Source of the DNA: Theodoxus fluviatilis
Taxonomy: Eukaryota; Mollusca; Gastropoda; Cycloneritida; Neritidae
Assembly: GCA_034096865.1 (NCBI GenBank)
Contig: JAWQFJ010001142.1
Coordinates: 137,481 to 201,480, forward strand
DNA: 64,000 bases
Direction: 5' to 3'
The translations under genes and the position numbers were made by a program. This document shows, in pieces, positions 46,331-57,231 of the stretch; position 1 is the first letter of the stretch; every line of letters begins with the position of its first letter. A model generated the notes under the pieces. The model had not been told where the DNA came from. It was given only the letters and a program-made list of their open reading frames with translations, and made no database searches.

Positions 46331-48363
46331 AATTGCAGCAAGTAAGTACTTCTATTTGTCATTTTTGTATTTAAAAAAATTTCACTGCAGAAAGGATGAC
46401 AGAAAATAGGTGTTATTGCTTTGTGATATTAATTTGCGCATTAAATGACGTCACGTCGTCTGCTACAAGTTCAAGTGTCCATTGATAGATCTAGTGATTT
46501 TCGGGATATTTTTTTAACTGAAGTTCAACTCAACAGTCAATTATTATACAATTTACATTTTTTGCTCTTTTCAGCAGTATAAAGTACAATACAGTTAGAG
46601 AACATGTTGACGTTCTTTTCTAACATAGCTACATTGCAGTGGAAGAAATATGGAAAAAGTTGTGATATTTATTTGAAATAATGATAATGGTATAAAAATG
46701 AATTAATTTAGATGTTAGACTTTAGTGATAACATAAAAGTAGAGTAGACAATATGACTTAATTATGACTGAGTTTGATTTAGATAAGGAATAATAATAAG
46801 GGTACATGCAGTGACACATCTCCACCTGATTTAGAATTTATGCAGTGACACAAATTCTTCCCCCCCCTTTTTTTTAAAGAATATATCTTTTCTTTAAAAT
46901 ATAGGTGCACAACCTCATTGGTTTTTTGTTTGTTTGTTTTTTTTTTCTTTCTCTTTTAAAGGATTTCCACATGATTTACAAAGAAGAAGTGAAAGAAAAT
47001 AATTTCCTCCATTTTTCATAGCCACCCCATACCCCACTGGCCCCAACTGAATTTATCCAGGGTCTTGTCTTGATTTAGAGAGGCAGCTTTCTAGTGAGAC
47101 CCTTGGCATGCTGAAGAGTGCTCACTACAAAAGAAACCAAGTAATGAAGTAGGGACCTAGGGTGTAAATGAGAAGTGAATTGAACAAGTGCTGTGAATGT
47201 GTCAAGGCTACAGATGATTATGCTGAATAAAGGCAGCCTTTATCAGAACTGAAGAGGTGTGTGTGTGTTGTGTTTTTGTGTCGTTTGGAGTTCGAGAAAA
47301 AATCTTCAGATTTTTCACCCAGAATCTTCTGATTTTGAAAATCTAGGGTGCACAGGTCTGTGAACTTATCGCATTGAAAATCGTCATCGTAACTTGACAC
47401 TAAAATTTCAAGCAGTCAACCCACGTTTTGCTCCTAAAATCGAACAACGCGTTTAGGTTTTCTTCGCAGGCATGGAACATGAGACAACAGAAATGACCAG
47501 CAATGCTTTTACAAAGAAAATATCAAGCAAAATTAGCAACCAGCACATATAAACATCATTTCCGATCAAGATTTGCCAAGTTTTCACCATCGTAACTATT
47601 TGACACAACAACTTACCTTCCATTTTCTCACAAGACTCCGCCATCCTCTTCTTCAAGACCGTGTTGAAAATGGCGGTCTTATTCTGTACGTCACGAAACT
47701 GATGTCTGACCGGAAACATTATTTCGGGTTTTTTTTCATAGTTTTTTTTATCGTAACACAAAATTTTACACAACTGCATCTTTCGAGGATCAAATCAGTT
47801 TATTTCTATGTGAATCACTACCCGTGACTTTTTTCTCTCAAAAAATCCATCGACAAAAAGTCACCAATCGAACGCAGCCAGTTTGTCTTCTGCTTCGGAT
47901 TTTGCAGTTATTGCATTTTACCATTTTATTGCACCGTTTTCTGTTGACGCCGCTGTTGCGATAAGACTCGCCCAAATATAATGCCAAATGTACAAAGATT
48001 GTAACAAGTTAGGTATTTTCAAGTGAGGTTACCGTAAAGGGATCGGGTCAGTTTTTCAGTATCACGACCAAGTTAGTCGTAACTTACTTTCATTCTAGGT
48101 TCAAATTACGTTTGAAAAGCGCAACCAATTTTCATGTCACACTTTCTCTCACTGACAGCATTCAATTTTTCGCGCAAAACATGAAAAACATGAAAGTTGA
48201 AGAAGATTTATTGAGCATCAAACACATGTGCAGAAACATCGATCTTTTGTCAACAACATGAAACAAGTTTGGATTGTGTGAGTTCACAGTGTGTGGAGAA
48301 AGAGGCTCTGATTTGAGGGAGGGTAGTGAAATCGGCGTACTCAGCACCTGCGTACTCTTGACC
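46331..48363. other. right part of the 7.5 kb element, no gene recognised
   Basis: AT-rich sequence with three weak copies of the CGTAACTTGACAC-like motif (about 47388, 47592, 47752). The last 50 bp contain the right inverted repeat. No protein recognised. Confidence 0.5.
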
Positions 48364-48806
48364 ATGTGTGAGAGAGCCGCCATTGGCATCTGGTATGATC
48401 CTGTGTAACTTTGTGTGTATGTGTGAGAGAGCCGCCATTGGCATCTGGTATGATCCTGTGTAACTTTGTGTGTATGTGTGAGAGAGCCGCCATTGGCATC
48501 TGGTATGATCCTGTGTAACTTTGTGTGTATGTGTGAGAGAGCCGCCATTGGCATCTGGAATGATCCTGTGTAACTTTGTGTGTATGTGTGAGAGAGCCGC
48601 CATTGGCATCTGGTATGATCCTGTGTAACTTTGTGTGTATGTGTGAGAGAGCCGTCATTGGCATCTGGTATGATCCTGTGTAACTTTGTGTGTATGTATG
48701 AGAGAGCCGCCATCGGCATCTGGTATGATCCTGTGTAACTTTGTGTGTATGTGTGAGAGAGCCGCCATCGGCATCTGGTATGATCCTGTGTAACTTTGTG
48801 TGTATG
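48364..48806 (+). repeat. 55-bp splice-donor satellite, block 2, about 8 units
   Basis: Same unit as 39992-40815, continuing after the 7.5 kb insertion. Most units are of the CCATTGGC type. One unit has CCGTCATTGGC and one TGGAATGATCC. It ends at the hAT-2 insertion. Confidence 0.97.
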
Positions 48807-50773
48807 CAGGGTTCGTACAGGTCATGAAAAACCTTAAAAGTACTTAGATTTTGACACCCCTTTTTTAAGGCCTTAAAAGTCCTTCGAAATTAAAGTTTTC
48901 TATCAGTTTACTAGCAAGGTGCTTAAAAGTCCTTCGAAAATGGGATTTTCCTTGAAATAATTTCAAAGCAGTACTTTAGTTTAAGAATAACTGAGAAAAA
49001 AATGACATTTTCATTTCGATGTCGCCAACAAAGCGTCTGCTACCAGCATTTTTGCAGAAGGGAAGCGACTCTGACCCCCTATATGCAGGAGTGACCTCCC
49101 CTGATAAATTTACCTCTTGCTAGTTAGTGGTGGTGGCTTGTGCCGGTGAAACTTGCGCCATTTTGGAAACTGAAAGATGCCTGGAAGGTGTTTATTCAAT
49201 GATAAGTGGTTGGAATCGGCCGAATTCAGAGAGTGGCTGCAACGTGATCCAAAGGGAAACACCCGGAAAGCTTATTGTTCAGTGTGCAAAAAAACTTTTG
49301 ATGTTGCTGCTGGCGGTCATTCTTCTGTACTGGCGCACCACAAGGGGGCAAAACATGAACGTTTTGTAAAAGCTTCAAGACCTGCCGTGCCCATGTCCGC
49401 ATTTCTCGAAAAGACTGGGCCTTCAACTTCAACTGTAACCCATGCTGCGACTAGTAGTTCTACTGTCAGTACCAGGCCTTCTTCTGCTCAGCCATTTTCC
49501 AGCACAGATACTTTGAAAGCTGAAATAATCTGGACATTGAAAGCGGTCAGCAGCCACTACAGCTATAAATCATGTGAAGACAACGGCAAAGTGTTTGCAG
49601 CAATGTTTCCTGACAGCCAGATTGCAGCCAGTTACAAGTGTGGAGAAAGGAAGTCGTCATACTTGTCAACATTTGGAATCGCTCGCCATTTCTTTAATGA
49701 ACTGAAGGACAGAGTGAAATCTGAGACATCCTACGTCTTGTTATTTGACGAGAGCCTGAATGATGATCTGCAGCAAAAGCAGCTGGATATCCATGTGAGG
49801 GTGTGGGAGAATAATGTGGTGGCGACAAACTACCTTCGTTCAGAATTCATGGGGCATGCGGCAGCAGTTGACCTTCATGAGCGCCTTGAGCCCGTGATCC
49901 TCGAGTTTGGTCATCGCAAGCTTCTGCAGCTATCCATGGATGGCCCTAACGTGAACTGGAAGCTATATGAGTAAGTTTTATTTTGAATTAACAATTTCTA
50001 TTTTTGTTAATAGGCCTATATGTGTTTACTGCAACTGTTTTTATTTTTATTTTTGTTTTTAAAAAATACACTGCTTTATCATTTCTTAATCTGGTTAACT
50101 CTTTCATTGCCACATGTGATAGACATTGCCTTTCAGCAAAGAAGTTTGTTCTTTTTAAGAAGCAGCACTTCGACATTTACTATGTTAGATGTTAGAGGCT
50201 GTAGACATTATAATTTATGCACTGCAATATATAATTACTAATTCTGATATTATTGTTTAATTTATGATTATTATTATTTTTTATATATTTATTAATTAAT
50301 TATTTTATTGCTTGTTTTAATTTGATATATTTGTTATTTTTTAGGGGCGTACATCACTTTTTTGTTTAAAATAGGAAAGAATGAAATGAGTAAATAATAA
50401 ATGAAATATTTATTTAAAAAAAAATGAAGGGGAAAAAAGAGGAGGATGGAGGACCCCAATAATGTGTTATAAAAAGGAGGTATGTTAAAGTACACAGATC
50501 AACTCCATCACTAAAATAGGTCTATGTTTTATACATGTTTATGTGTCATAAATGACTTAAATTTACTTTGTTTTTAAAGAATGATGATTAAGATAGACAT
50601 GAGTAAGAGAAAAATGTGTGTTTAGTGTGGGGTATGTGTGTATTTAAAGGGAGAAGCGAGTCAGAGATCCCTCAGTTGTTCTTTATAAAGTTCGTAAAAT
50701 GTCCTTTAAAAAGTCCTTTAAAAGTCCTTAAAAAGTCCTTACTTTTTGTGGACGATAACCTGTATGAACCCTG
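48807..50773 (+). mobile_element. hAT-like element hAT-2, 3'-deleted transposase
   Basis: The ends CAGGGTTCGTACAGG and CCTGTATGAACCCTG are inverse of one another. The flanks show the 5-bp repeat GTATG (48802-48806 and 50774-50778). Subterminal repeats of the type CCTTAAAAGTCCTT occur at both ends. It is nested in the 55-bp satellite. The terminal sequence is shared with hAT-1 at 15150. The element is only 2 kb because the second half of the transposase is missing. Confidence 0.87.
49177..49974 (+). pseudogene. hAT-like transposase, N-terminal half
   Basis: MPGRCLFNDKWLESAEFREW is followed by a BED-like finger (CSVCKKTF...H...HHKGAKHERF), a Ser/Thr-rich linker, a conserved block (AAMFPDSQIAASYKCGERKS) and LLQLSMDGPNVNWKLYE. 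The reading frame is intact up to a stop that lies inside a splice donor (GA|GTAAGT at 49968), so this is probably a first coding exon whose partner exons were lost by internal deletion. It corresponds to roughly the first 40% of the hAT-1 protein and lacks the C-terminal dimerisation block, so it is not expected to be active. Confidence 0.8.
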
Positions 50774-53645
50774 GTATGTGTGAGAGAGCCGCCATTGGCA
50801 TCTGGTATGATCCTGTGTAACTTTGTGTGTATGTGTGAGAGAGCCGCCATTGGCATCTGGTATGATCCTGTGTAACTTTGTGTGTATGTGTGAGAGAGCC
50901 GCCATTGGCATCTGGTATGATCCTGTGTAACTTTGTGTGTATGTGTGAGAGAGCCGTCATTGGCATCTGGTATGATCCTGTGTAACTTTGTGTGTATGTG
51001 TGAGAGAGCCGCCATCGGCATCTGGTATGATCCTGTGTAACTTTGTGTGTATGTGTGAGAGAGCCGTCATTGGCATCTGGTATGATCCTGTGTAACTTTG
51101 TGTGTATGTGTGAGAGAGCCGCCATTGGCATCTGGTATGATCCTGTGTAACTTTGTGTGTATGTGTGAGAGAGCCGCCATTGGCATCTGGTATGATCCTG
51201 TGTAACTTTGTGTGTATGTGTGAGAGAGCCGTCATTGGCATCTGGTATGATCCTGTGTAACTTTGTGTGTATGTGTGAGAGAGCCGCCATCGGCATCTGG
51301 TATGATCCTGTGTAACTTTGTGTGTATGTGTGAGAGAGCCGTCATTGGCATCTGGTATGATCCTGTGTAACTTTGTGTGTATGTGTGAGAGAGCCGCCAT
51401 TGGCATCTGGTATGATCCTGTGTAACTTTGTGTGTATGTGTGAGAGAGCCGCCATCGGCATCTGGTATGATCCTGTGTAACTTTGTGTGTATGTGTGAGA
51501 GAGCCGCCATTGGCATCTGGTATGATCCTGTGTAACTTTGTGTGTATGTGTGAGAGAGCCGCCATCGGCATCTGGTATGATCCTGTGTAACTTTGTGTGT
51601 ATGTGTGAGAGAGCCGCCATCGGCATCTGGTATGATCCTGTGTAACTTTGTGTGTATGTGTGAGAGAGCCGCCATTGGCATCTGGTATGATCCTGTGTAA
51701 CTTTGTGTGTATGTGTGAGAGAGCCGCCATTGGCATCTGGTATGATCCTGTGTAACTTTGTGTGTATGTGTGAGAGAGCCGCCATCGGCATCTGGTATGA
51801 TCCTGTGTAACTTTGTGTGTATGTGTGAGAGAGCCGCCATTGGCATCTGGTATGATCCTGTGTAACTTTGTGTGTATGTGTGAGAGAGCCGCCATTGGCA
51901 TCTGGTATGATCCTGTGTAACTTTGTGTGTATGTGTGAGAGAGCCGCCATCGGCATCTGGTATGATCCTGTGTAACTTTGTGTGTATGTGTGAGAGAGCC
52001 GCCATCGGCATCTGGTATGATCCTGTGTAACTTTGTGTGTATGTGTGAGAGAGCCGCCATTGGCATCTGGTATGATCCTGTGTAACTTTGTGTGTATGTG
52101 TGAGAGAGCCGCCATTGGCATCTGGTATGATCCTGTGTAACTTTGTGTGTATGTGTGAGAGAGCCGCCATTGGCATCTGGTATGATCCTGTGTAACTTTG
52201 TGTGTATGTGTGAGAGAGCCGCCATTGGCATCTGGTATGATCCTGTGTAACTTTGTGTGTATGTGTGAGAGAGCCGCCATTGGCATCTGGTATGATCCTG
52301 TGTAACTTTGTGTGTATGTGTGAGAGAGCCGCCATCGGCATCTGGTATGATCCTGTGTAACTTTGTGTGTATGTGTGAGAGAGCCGCCATCGGCATCTGG
52401 TATGATCCTGTGTAACTTTGTGTGTATGTGTGAGAGAGCCGCCATTGGCATCTGGTATGATCCTGTGTAACTTTGTGTGTATGTGTGAGAGAGCCGCCAT
52501 TGGCATCTGGTATGATCCTGTGTAACTTTGTGTGTATGTGTGAGAGCCGCCATCGGCATCTGGTATGATCCTGTGTAACTTTGTGTGTATGTGTGAGAGA
52601 GCCGCCATCGGCATCTGGTATGATCCTGTGTAACTTTGTGTGTATGTGTGAGAGAGCCGCCATCGGCATCTGGTATGATCCTGTGTAACTTTGTGTGTAT
52701 GTGTGAGAGAGCCGCCATCGGCATCTGGTATGATCCTGTGTAACTTTGTGTGTATGTGTGAGAGAGCCGCCATCGGCATCTGGTATGATCCTGTGTAACT
52801 TTGTGTGTATGTGTGAGAGAGCCGCCATCGGCATCTGGTATGATCCTGTGTAACTTTGTGTGTATGTGTGAGAGAGCCGCCATTGGCATCTGGTATGATC
52901 CTGTGTAACTTTGTGTGTATGTGTGAGAGAGCCGCCATTGGCATCTGGTATGATCCTGTGTAACTTTGTGTGTATGTGTGAGAGAGCCGCCATTGGCATC
53001 TGGTATGATCCTGTGTAACTTTGTGTGTATGTGTGAGAGAGCCGCCATTGGCATCTGGTATGATCCTGTGTAACTTTGTGTGTATGTGTGAGAGAGCCGC
53101 CATTGGCATCTGGTATGATCCTGTGTAACTTTGTGTGTATGTGTGAGAGAGCCGCCATCGGCATCTGGTATGATCCTGTGTAACTTTGTGTGTATGTGTG
53201 AGAGAGCCGCCATCGGCATCTGGTATGATCCTGTGTAACTTTGTGTGTATGTGTGAGAGAGCCGCCATTGGCATCTGGTATGATCCTGTGTAACTTTGTG
53301 TGTATGTGTGAGAGAGCCGCCATTGGCATCTGGTATGATCCTGTGTAACTTTGTGTGTATGTGTGAGAGAGCCGCCATCGGCATCTGGTATGATCCTGTG
53401 TAACTTTGTGTGTATGTGTGAGAGAGCCGCCATCGGCATCTGGTATGATCCTGTGTAACTTTGTGTGTATGTGTGAGAGAGCCGCCATCGGCATCTGGTA
53501 TGATCCTGTGTAACTTTGTGTGTATGTGTGAGAGAGCCGCCATCGGCATCTGGTATGATCCTGTGTAACTTTGTGTGTATGTGTGAGAGAGCCGCCATCG
53601 GCATCGGGTATGATCCTGTGTAACTTTGTGTGTATGTGTGAGAGA
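50774..53645 (+). repeat. 55-bp splice-donor satellite, block 3, about 52 units
   Basis: Same unit as blocks 1 and 2. Units alternate between CCATCGGC and CCATTGGC types, with a few CCGTCATTGGC near the left side. One unit near 52541 is 2 bp short (GTGAGAGCCGCC). The array ends GTGTGAGAGAGAACTCAATA and gives way to unique intron. Minus-strand frames of up to about 900 codons across it are artefacts of the 55-bp period. Confidence 0.97.
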
Positions 53646-54122
53646 GAACTCAATATGTTGATGAGTGTACAAAAGTAAGCACAGGCACGTGCACATTAAT
53701 GTGTACAGGCATTTGTACGCCTGTAAGCTTCTGCATTGATTTACTGAGAGATATATCATAGTGATGATGTTTACAAGGCCAGATTGATGGCACACTTCTC
53801 ACACTCCTTAATGAAGAGTAATGTGATCAGAAGCTATCCTCTGTCTCCATAAACAAAGACATGTTTGGAAAGAGGTCTGCATCTTTTTCACCTTTTGGTT
53901 CCTTTTGCCTCATAATAGACTAAATAAGTATGCCATATTGCATAGATTGATAATAGTGGAAGTGAATATTGTTCCTCACCTTTCATGATAGGGTTGTACT
54001 AGTCAACACATGACGGCCTGTCTGACTGACCCTGTTTCTCACCCTCCATAATGGCAGCGCTGCAGCTGTAGCAGTGGTCACTTGAGAGGCTCTATGACCC
54101 ACAGCCTGCTTTGCTGTTGCAG
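53646..54122. other. intron, no feature recognised
   Basis: Unique-looking intron between the satellite and the acceptor TTTGCTGTTGCAG of the next exon. Confidence 0.45.
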
Positions 54123-54304
54123 AGAACTCAGAGGCCACGGCCAATGCTCAACGCCAGGAGGCCGAGTTGGAGGGGGCTGTGGGAGGCGTGAGCATTGAGG
54201 GTGCCGAGGATGGCTATAGCAGTGCCTCAATGCTCTCCACCTCAGCCCCCGAATCCTTCAGCCAATGGCAGGAGGTGAAGAAGAAGGACAGAAAGAACCT
54301 CAAG
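54123..54304 (+). CDS. LARP1: LARP1 exon after the PAM2 motif (W-x-E-V-K-K segment)
   Basis: The acceptor is TTTGCTGTTGCAG, phase 1. The peptide ENSEATANAQRQEAELEGAV continues to SMLSTSAPESFSQWQEVKKK and DRKNLK. The end aligns with SLPDLDSENWIEVKKR of vertebrate LARP1, a conserved short segment between the La motif and the C-terminal part. A good donor AAG|GTAGGT follows at 54305 and would leave phase 0. If that donor is not used, the frame continues into the long repeat extension. Confidence 0.9.
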
Positions 54305-56008
54305 GTAGGTACTATAGAGACACTGATTGCACGTATCAATAACACATCTGTGGAGGAGACCCCAAATGAACATGCAATGGAAGATGAGAGTGCCGCTAGT
54401 CCAGGAACACCAGTGAACCAAGCTGTGGAATCCATGCCCGGACAGGTTGAGACTGACGGCTTGCCTGTTTCTAGTTCAGCACAAGAATCCATGCCCAGAC
54501 AGTTGGAGATTGACGGCACACCTGTTACTGGTTCAGCACAAGAATCCATGCCCAAACAGGTTGAAACTGTTTCTAGTTCAGCACAAGAATCCATGCCCAG
54601 ACAATTGGAGATTGACGGCACACCTGTTACTGGTTCAGCACAAGAATCCATGCCCAAACAGGTTGAAACTGTTTCTGGTTCAGCACAAAAATCCATGCCC
54701 AGACAGGTTGATACTGTTTCTAGTTCAGTACAAGAATCCATGCCCAGACAGGTTGAAACTGTTTCTAGTTCAGCACAAGAATCCATGCCCAGACAGGTTG
54801 ATACTGTTTCTAGTTCAGCACAAGAATCCATGCTCAGACAGGTTGATACTGTTTCTAGTTCAGCACAAGAATCCATGCCCAGACAGGTTGAAACTAATGG
54901 TTTTGTGCTGAATCCAGAGGCAAGGGACTTCATCCCTTGCAGGCCTGTTTCTGGTTCAGCACAAGAATCCATGCCCGGACAGGTTGAGACTGTTTCTGGT
55001 TCAGCACAAGGATCTGTGTCTGGGCTGGTCTGGACTAATGGATTTGTGCTGAATCCAGAGGCAAGGGACTTCATCCCTCGAAGCCCTGTTTCTGGTTCAG
55101 CACAAGAATCCATGCCCAGACAATTTGAGACTGACGGCACACCTGTTACTGGTTCAGCACAAGAATCCATGCCCAAACAGGTTGAAACTGTTACTGGTTC
55201 AGCACAAGAATCCATGCCCAAACAGGTTGAGACTGACGGCACACCTGTTTCTGGTTCAGCACAAGAATCCATGCCCAAACAGGTTGAAACTGTTTCTGGT
55301 TCAGCACAAGAATCCATGCCCGAACAGGTTGAGACTGTTTCTGGTTCAGCACAAGAATCCATGCCCGAACAGGTTGAAACTGTTTCTGGTTCAGCACAAG
55401 AATCCATGCCCAAACAGGTTGAAACTGTTTCTGGTTCAGCACAAGAATCCATGCCCAGACAGGTTGAGACTGATGGCAGACCTGTTTCTGGTTCAGCACA
55501 AGAATCCATGCCCGAACAGGTTGAAACTGTTTCTGGTTCAGCTCAAGAATCCATGCCCGAACAGGTTGAAACTGTTTCTGGTTCAGCTCAAGAATCCATG
55601 CCCAGACAGGTTGAGACTGATGGCAGACCTGTTTCTGGTTCAGCACAAGAATCCATGCCCGAACAGGTTGAAACTGTTTCTGGTTCAGCTCAAGAATCCA
55701 TGCCCGAACAGGTTGAAACTGTTTCTGGTTCAGCACAAGAATCCATGCCCAAACAGGTTGAAACTGTTTCTGGTTCAGCACAAGAATCCATGCCCGAACA
55801 GGTTGAAACTGTTTCTGGTTCAGCTCAAGAATCCATGCCCGAACAGGTTGAAACTTTTTCTGGTTCAGCTCAAGAATCCATGCCCGAACAGGTTGAGACT
55901 GTTTCTGGTTCAGCACAAGAATCCATGCCCGGACAAGTTGAGATGAATGGTTCCATGCAAAACCCAGAGATCAAGGAATGCAGTCCTGGAAAACCAAAGT
56001 CCTCATGA
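54305..56008 (+). CDS. LARP1: in-frame 567-residue repeat extension of LARP1 with extra PAM2 motifs
   Basis: The frame of the preceding exon continues without a stop to TGA at 56006-56008. After a non-repeat lead (VGTIETLIARINNTSVEETP) it consists of about 30 copies of a 15-residue unit, SGSAQESMPEQVETV, often with a DGTP or DGRP insert. Two copies of FVLNPEARDFIP (54902-54937 and 55043-55078) match the PAM2 consensus better than the canonical LARP1 motif, and a third, degenerate copy (SMQNPEIKECSP) sits just before the stop. It would be read if the 54305 donor is skipped, giving a shortened LARP1 without DM15. The PAM2 motifs argue for real coding, but other frames are also open because the unit is a multiple of 3, so this is not proven. 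Confidence 0.6.
   Translation, partial: VGTIETLIARINNTSVEETPNEHAMEDESAASPGTPVNQAVESMPGQVETDGLPVSSSAQESMPRQLEIDGTPVTGSAQESMPKQVETVSSSAQESMPRQLEIDGTPVTGSAQESMPKQVETVSGSAQKSMPRQVDTVSSSVQESMPRQVETVSSSAQESMPRQVDTVSSSAQESMLRQVDTVSSSAQESMPRQVETNGFVLNPEARDFIPCRPVSGSAQESMPGQVETVSGSAQGSVSGLVWTNGFVLNPEARDFIPRSPVSGSAQESMPRQFETDGTPVTGSAQESMPKQVETVTGSAQESMPKQVETDGTPVSGSAQESMPKQVETVSGSAQESMPEQVETVSGSAQESMPEQVETVSGSAQESMPKQVETVSGSAQESMPRQVETDGRPVSGSAQESMPEQVETVSGSAQESMPEQVETVSGSAQESMPRQVETDGRPVSGSAQESMPEQVETVSGSAQESMPEQVETVSGSAQESMPKQVETVSGSAQESMPEQVETVSGSAQESMPEQVETFSGSAQESMPEQVETVSGSAQESMPGQVEMNGSMQNPEIKECSPGKPKSS
54430..55945. repeat. 45-bp minisatellite underlying the LARP1 extension
   Basis: The unit contains GTTTCTGGTTCAGCACAAGA, ATCCATGCCC and GAACAGGTTGAAACT (45 bp), with 57-bp variants that add GACGGCACACCT-type codons. 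All length variants keep the frame. Confidence 0.95.
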
Positions 56009-56134
56009 TGAAGTTTAAAACAATTTGACCCAGGAACCCAGAATTTGTAGACCCATCCACCAGCACCATGCTTGCTGCTGTCTCTGTGGTCATAAAGGAA
56101 GGTCATCTGTCTGGTGGGTTTCCTTGTCCTCCCC

Positions 56135-56335
56135 CACCCATTCCCCCTGTGGGTTCGGGATAAGAATTGACCCACCGCGTCTCCCTACATGATTCGTAAT
56201 AAGGCAAACAACTAGGGACACCGTTACTTGGTTTGCGTTTACTCCAAACTGTTCTAGTGATTTTCGTGCTTGATGGCCTTACATAGCCTACAAAGGCTGA
56301 TAGGCTGAAAAACTCCATCATCCATCCCCCACCCA
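56135..56335 (+). mobile_element. SINE-like repeat, copy 4
   Basis: The best preserved copy: CCCTGTGGGTTCGGGATAAG, ACCCACCGCGTCTCCCTACA, then CTCCAAACTGTTCTAGTGAT and CTTGATGGCCTTACATAGCC, with AAAGGCTGATAGGC and ACTCCATCATCCATCC at the end. The GTGGGTTCGGGAT part resembles a pol III B box, supporting a tRNA-type SINE. Confidence 0.68.
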
Positions 56336-56580
56336 TCATGTCTTTCTCACACATTGAGCCATTGTTGTGTTTTGCCCTCCATTACCTTCTTAACCCTCTG
56401 GACGCCATTAATTTTTCACATTTTTTACTCCCTGCAGCCAGTTATTTTCTGGACGTGCCAATAAACCGAGACCCCTCTTCTGTTTAAAAATATACAATTA
56501 TTTTATTCTTTGCTATAGAGGCAGAATTTTTGGAGGAAAGATGGAAAATTGAATGCTCTCTCTGATAGACCCACTGAAAT

Positions 56581-57231
56581 TTATGTCCATGCAATACAAT
56601 ATGATAAGAAAAAAAACCTTAGACAACATAAATAAAAAAAAAAACAGTTCCACACATACCCAGTGGCAGAGTCGGCCAGCGCCCAAGCTTTCATCCCCCA
56701 CTTGCTGGGTTTCGAAGGCACATATTGCATGAGTTCAGTTTGGCTTTTGAAAGCCACCATACTCTCATCCACAGAAACTTCTTTCCCAGGGGAGAAAAAC
56801 CTCTGCCACAGGGGGATCAGCAGATCGATAAACGGTCTCACCTTGTGGAGCTTGTCATAGTCTGGATCTTGTTTTGGCTTGGCAGTCTCGTTGTTGTTGA
56901 GGTGGAGAAAGCTCAGGATGGCCAAAAACCTGTTCCTGGACATGATCTTTCAAAATCTAGGCATCTCGAGGATCGGGTCGGTCGTCCAGAGCAGGCCATA
57001 GGAAGATCTGCCAGTCAGTCCTGTCAGTAGCAGCACTGTGAGAAATGCAGCCATCTCGGGTCAAGTGACAGGCTGCTACTGACTCACTCGAGAATAAATT
57101 CCCGCGTCGCTTCCTTTCTTCGCCCTCACTTGACTAGAGTAGCGATTCGTTTTGTTGACCATCAAGTCAACGACTTCATCATTGAAATAGAGATGAAAAG
57201 CATCCGATTCCGATATGTCGTCGGGCACATG
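56581..57231 (-). pseudogene. piggyBac transposase middle part (PB-5)
   Basis: Read leftwards from the PB-6 junction: HVPDDISESDAFHLYFNDEV, NKTNRYSSQVRAKKG, then after stops EMAAFLTVLLLTGL and, from 56943, MSRNRFLAILSFLHLNNNET through FSPGKEVSVDESMVAFKSQT (first catalytic Asp) to WALADSATGYVW. The protein ends near 56610; the second and third Asp regions and the zinc tail are missing. Clearly inactive. Confidence 0.85.

Larger units (their letters stand above)
40816..48363 (-). mobile_element. 7.5 kb inverted-repeat transposon with 4-bp target duplication, splitting the satellite
   Basis: The ends GGTCAAGAGTACAGAGGTGC (left) and GGTCAAGAGTACGCAGGTGC (right, inverse) extend to a 26-bp inverted repeat, flanked by ATGT (40812-40815 and 48364-48367) inside the 55-bp satellite. 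A minus-strand two-exon fragment (42219-43177) is the only recognisable protein. About 20 copies of a CTTAACTTGACACC-like motif are scattered from 40996 to 47775 in both orientations. Nested inside are a small MITE, a LINE end, a decayed hAT-like copy and a foldback element. Superfamily not identified. Confidence 0.82.

Noticed and set aside
50957..53795. Minus-strand open frames of 790-898 codons
   Set aside because: They are produced by the 55-bp satellite, in which three units (165 bp) form a 55-codon cycle without stops in three frames. The array derives from LARP1 exon-intron sequence on the other strand.
54214..55509. Minus-strand 431-codon frame with repeated Cys (SMDSCAEPETVSTC-like)
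   Set aside because: It is antisense to the LARP1 extension and exists only because the repeat unit is a multiple of 3. The Cys pattern reflects the reverse of GGAACAG/CAGCACAAG codons, and the PAM2 motifs are on the other strand.
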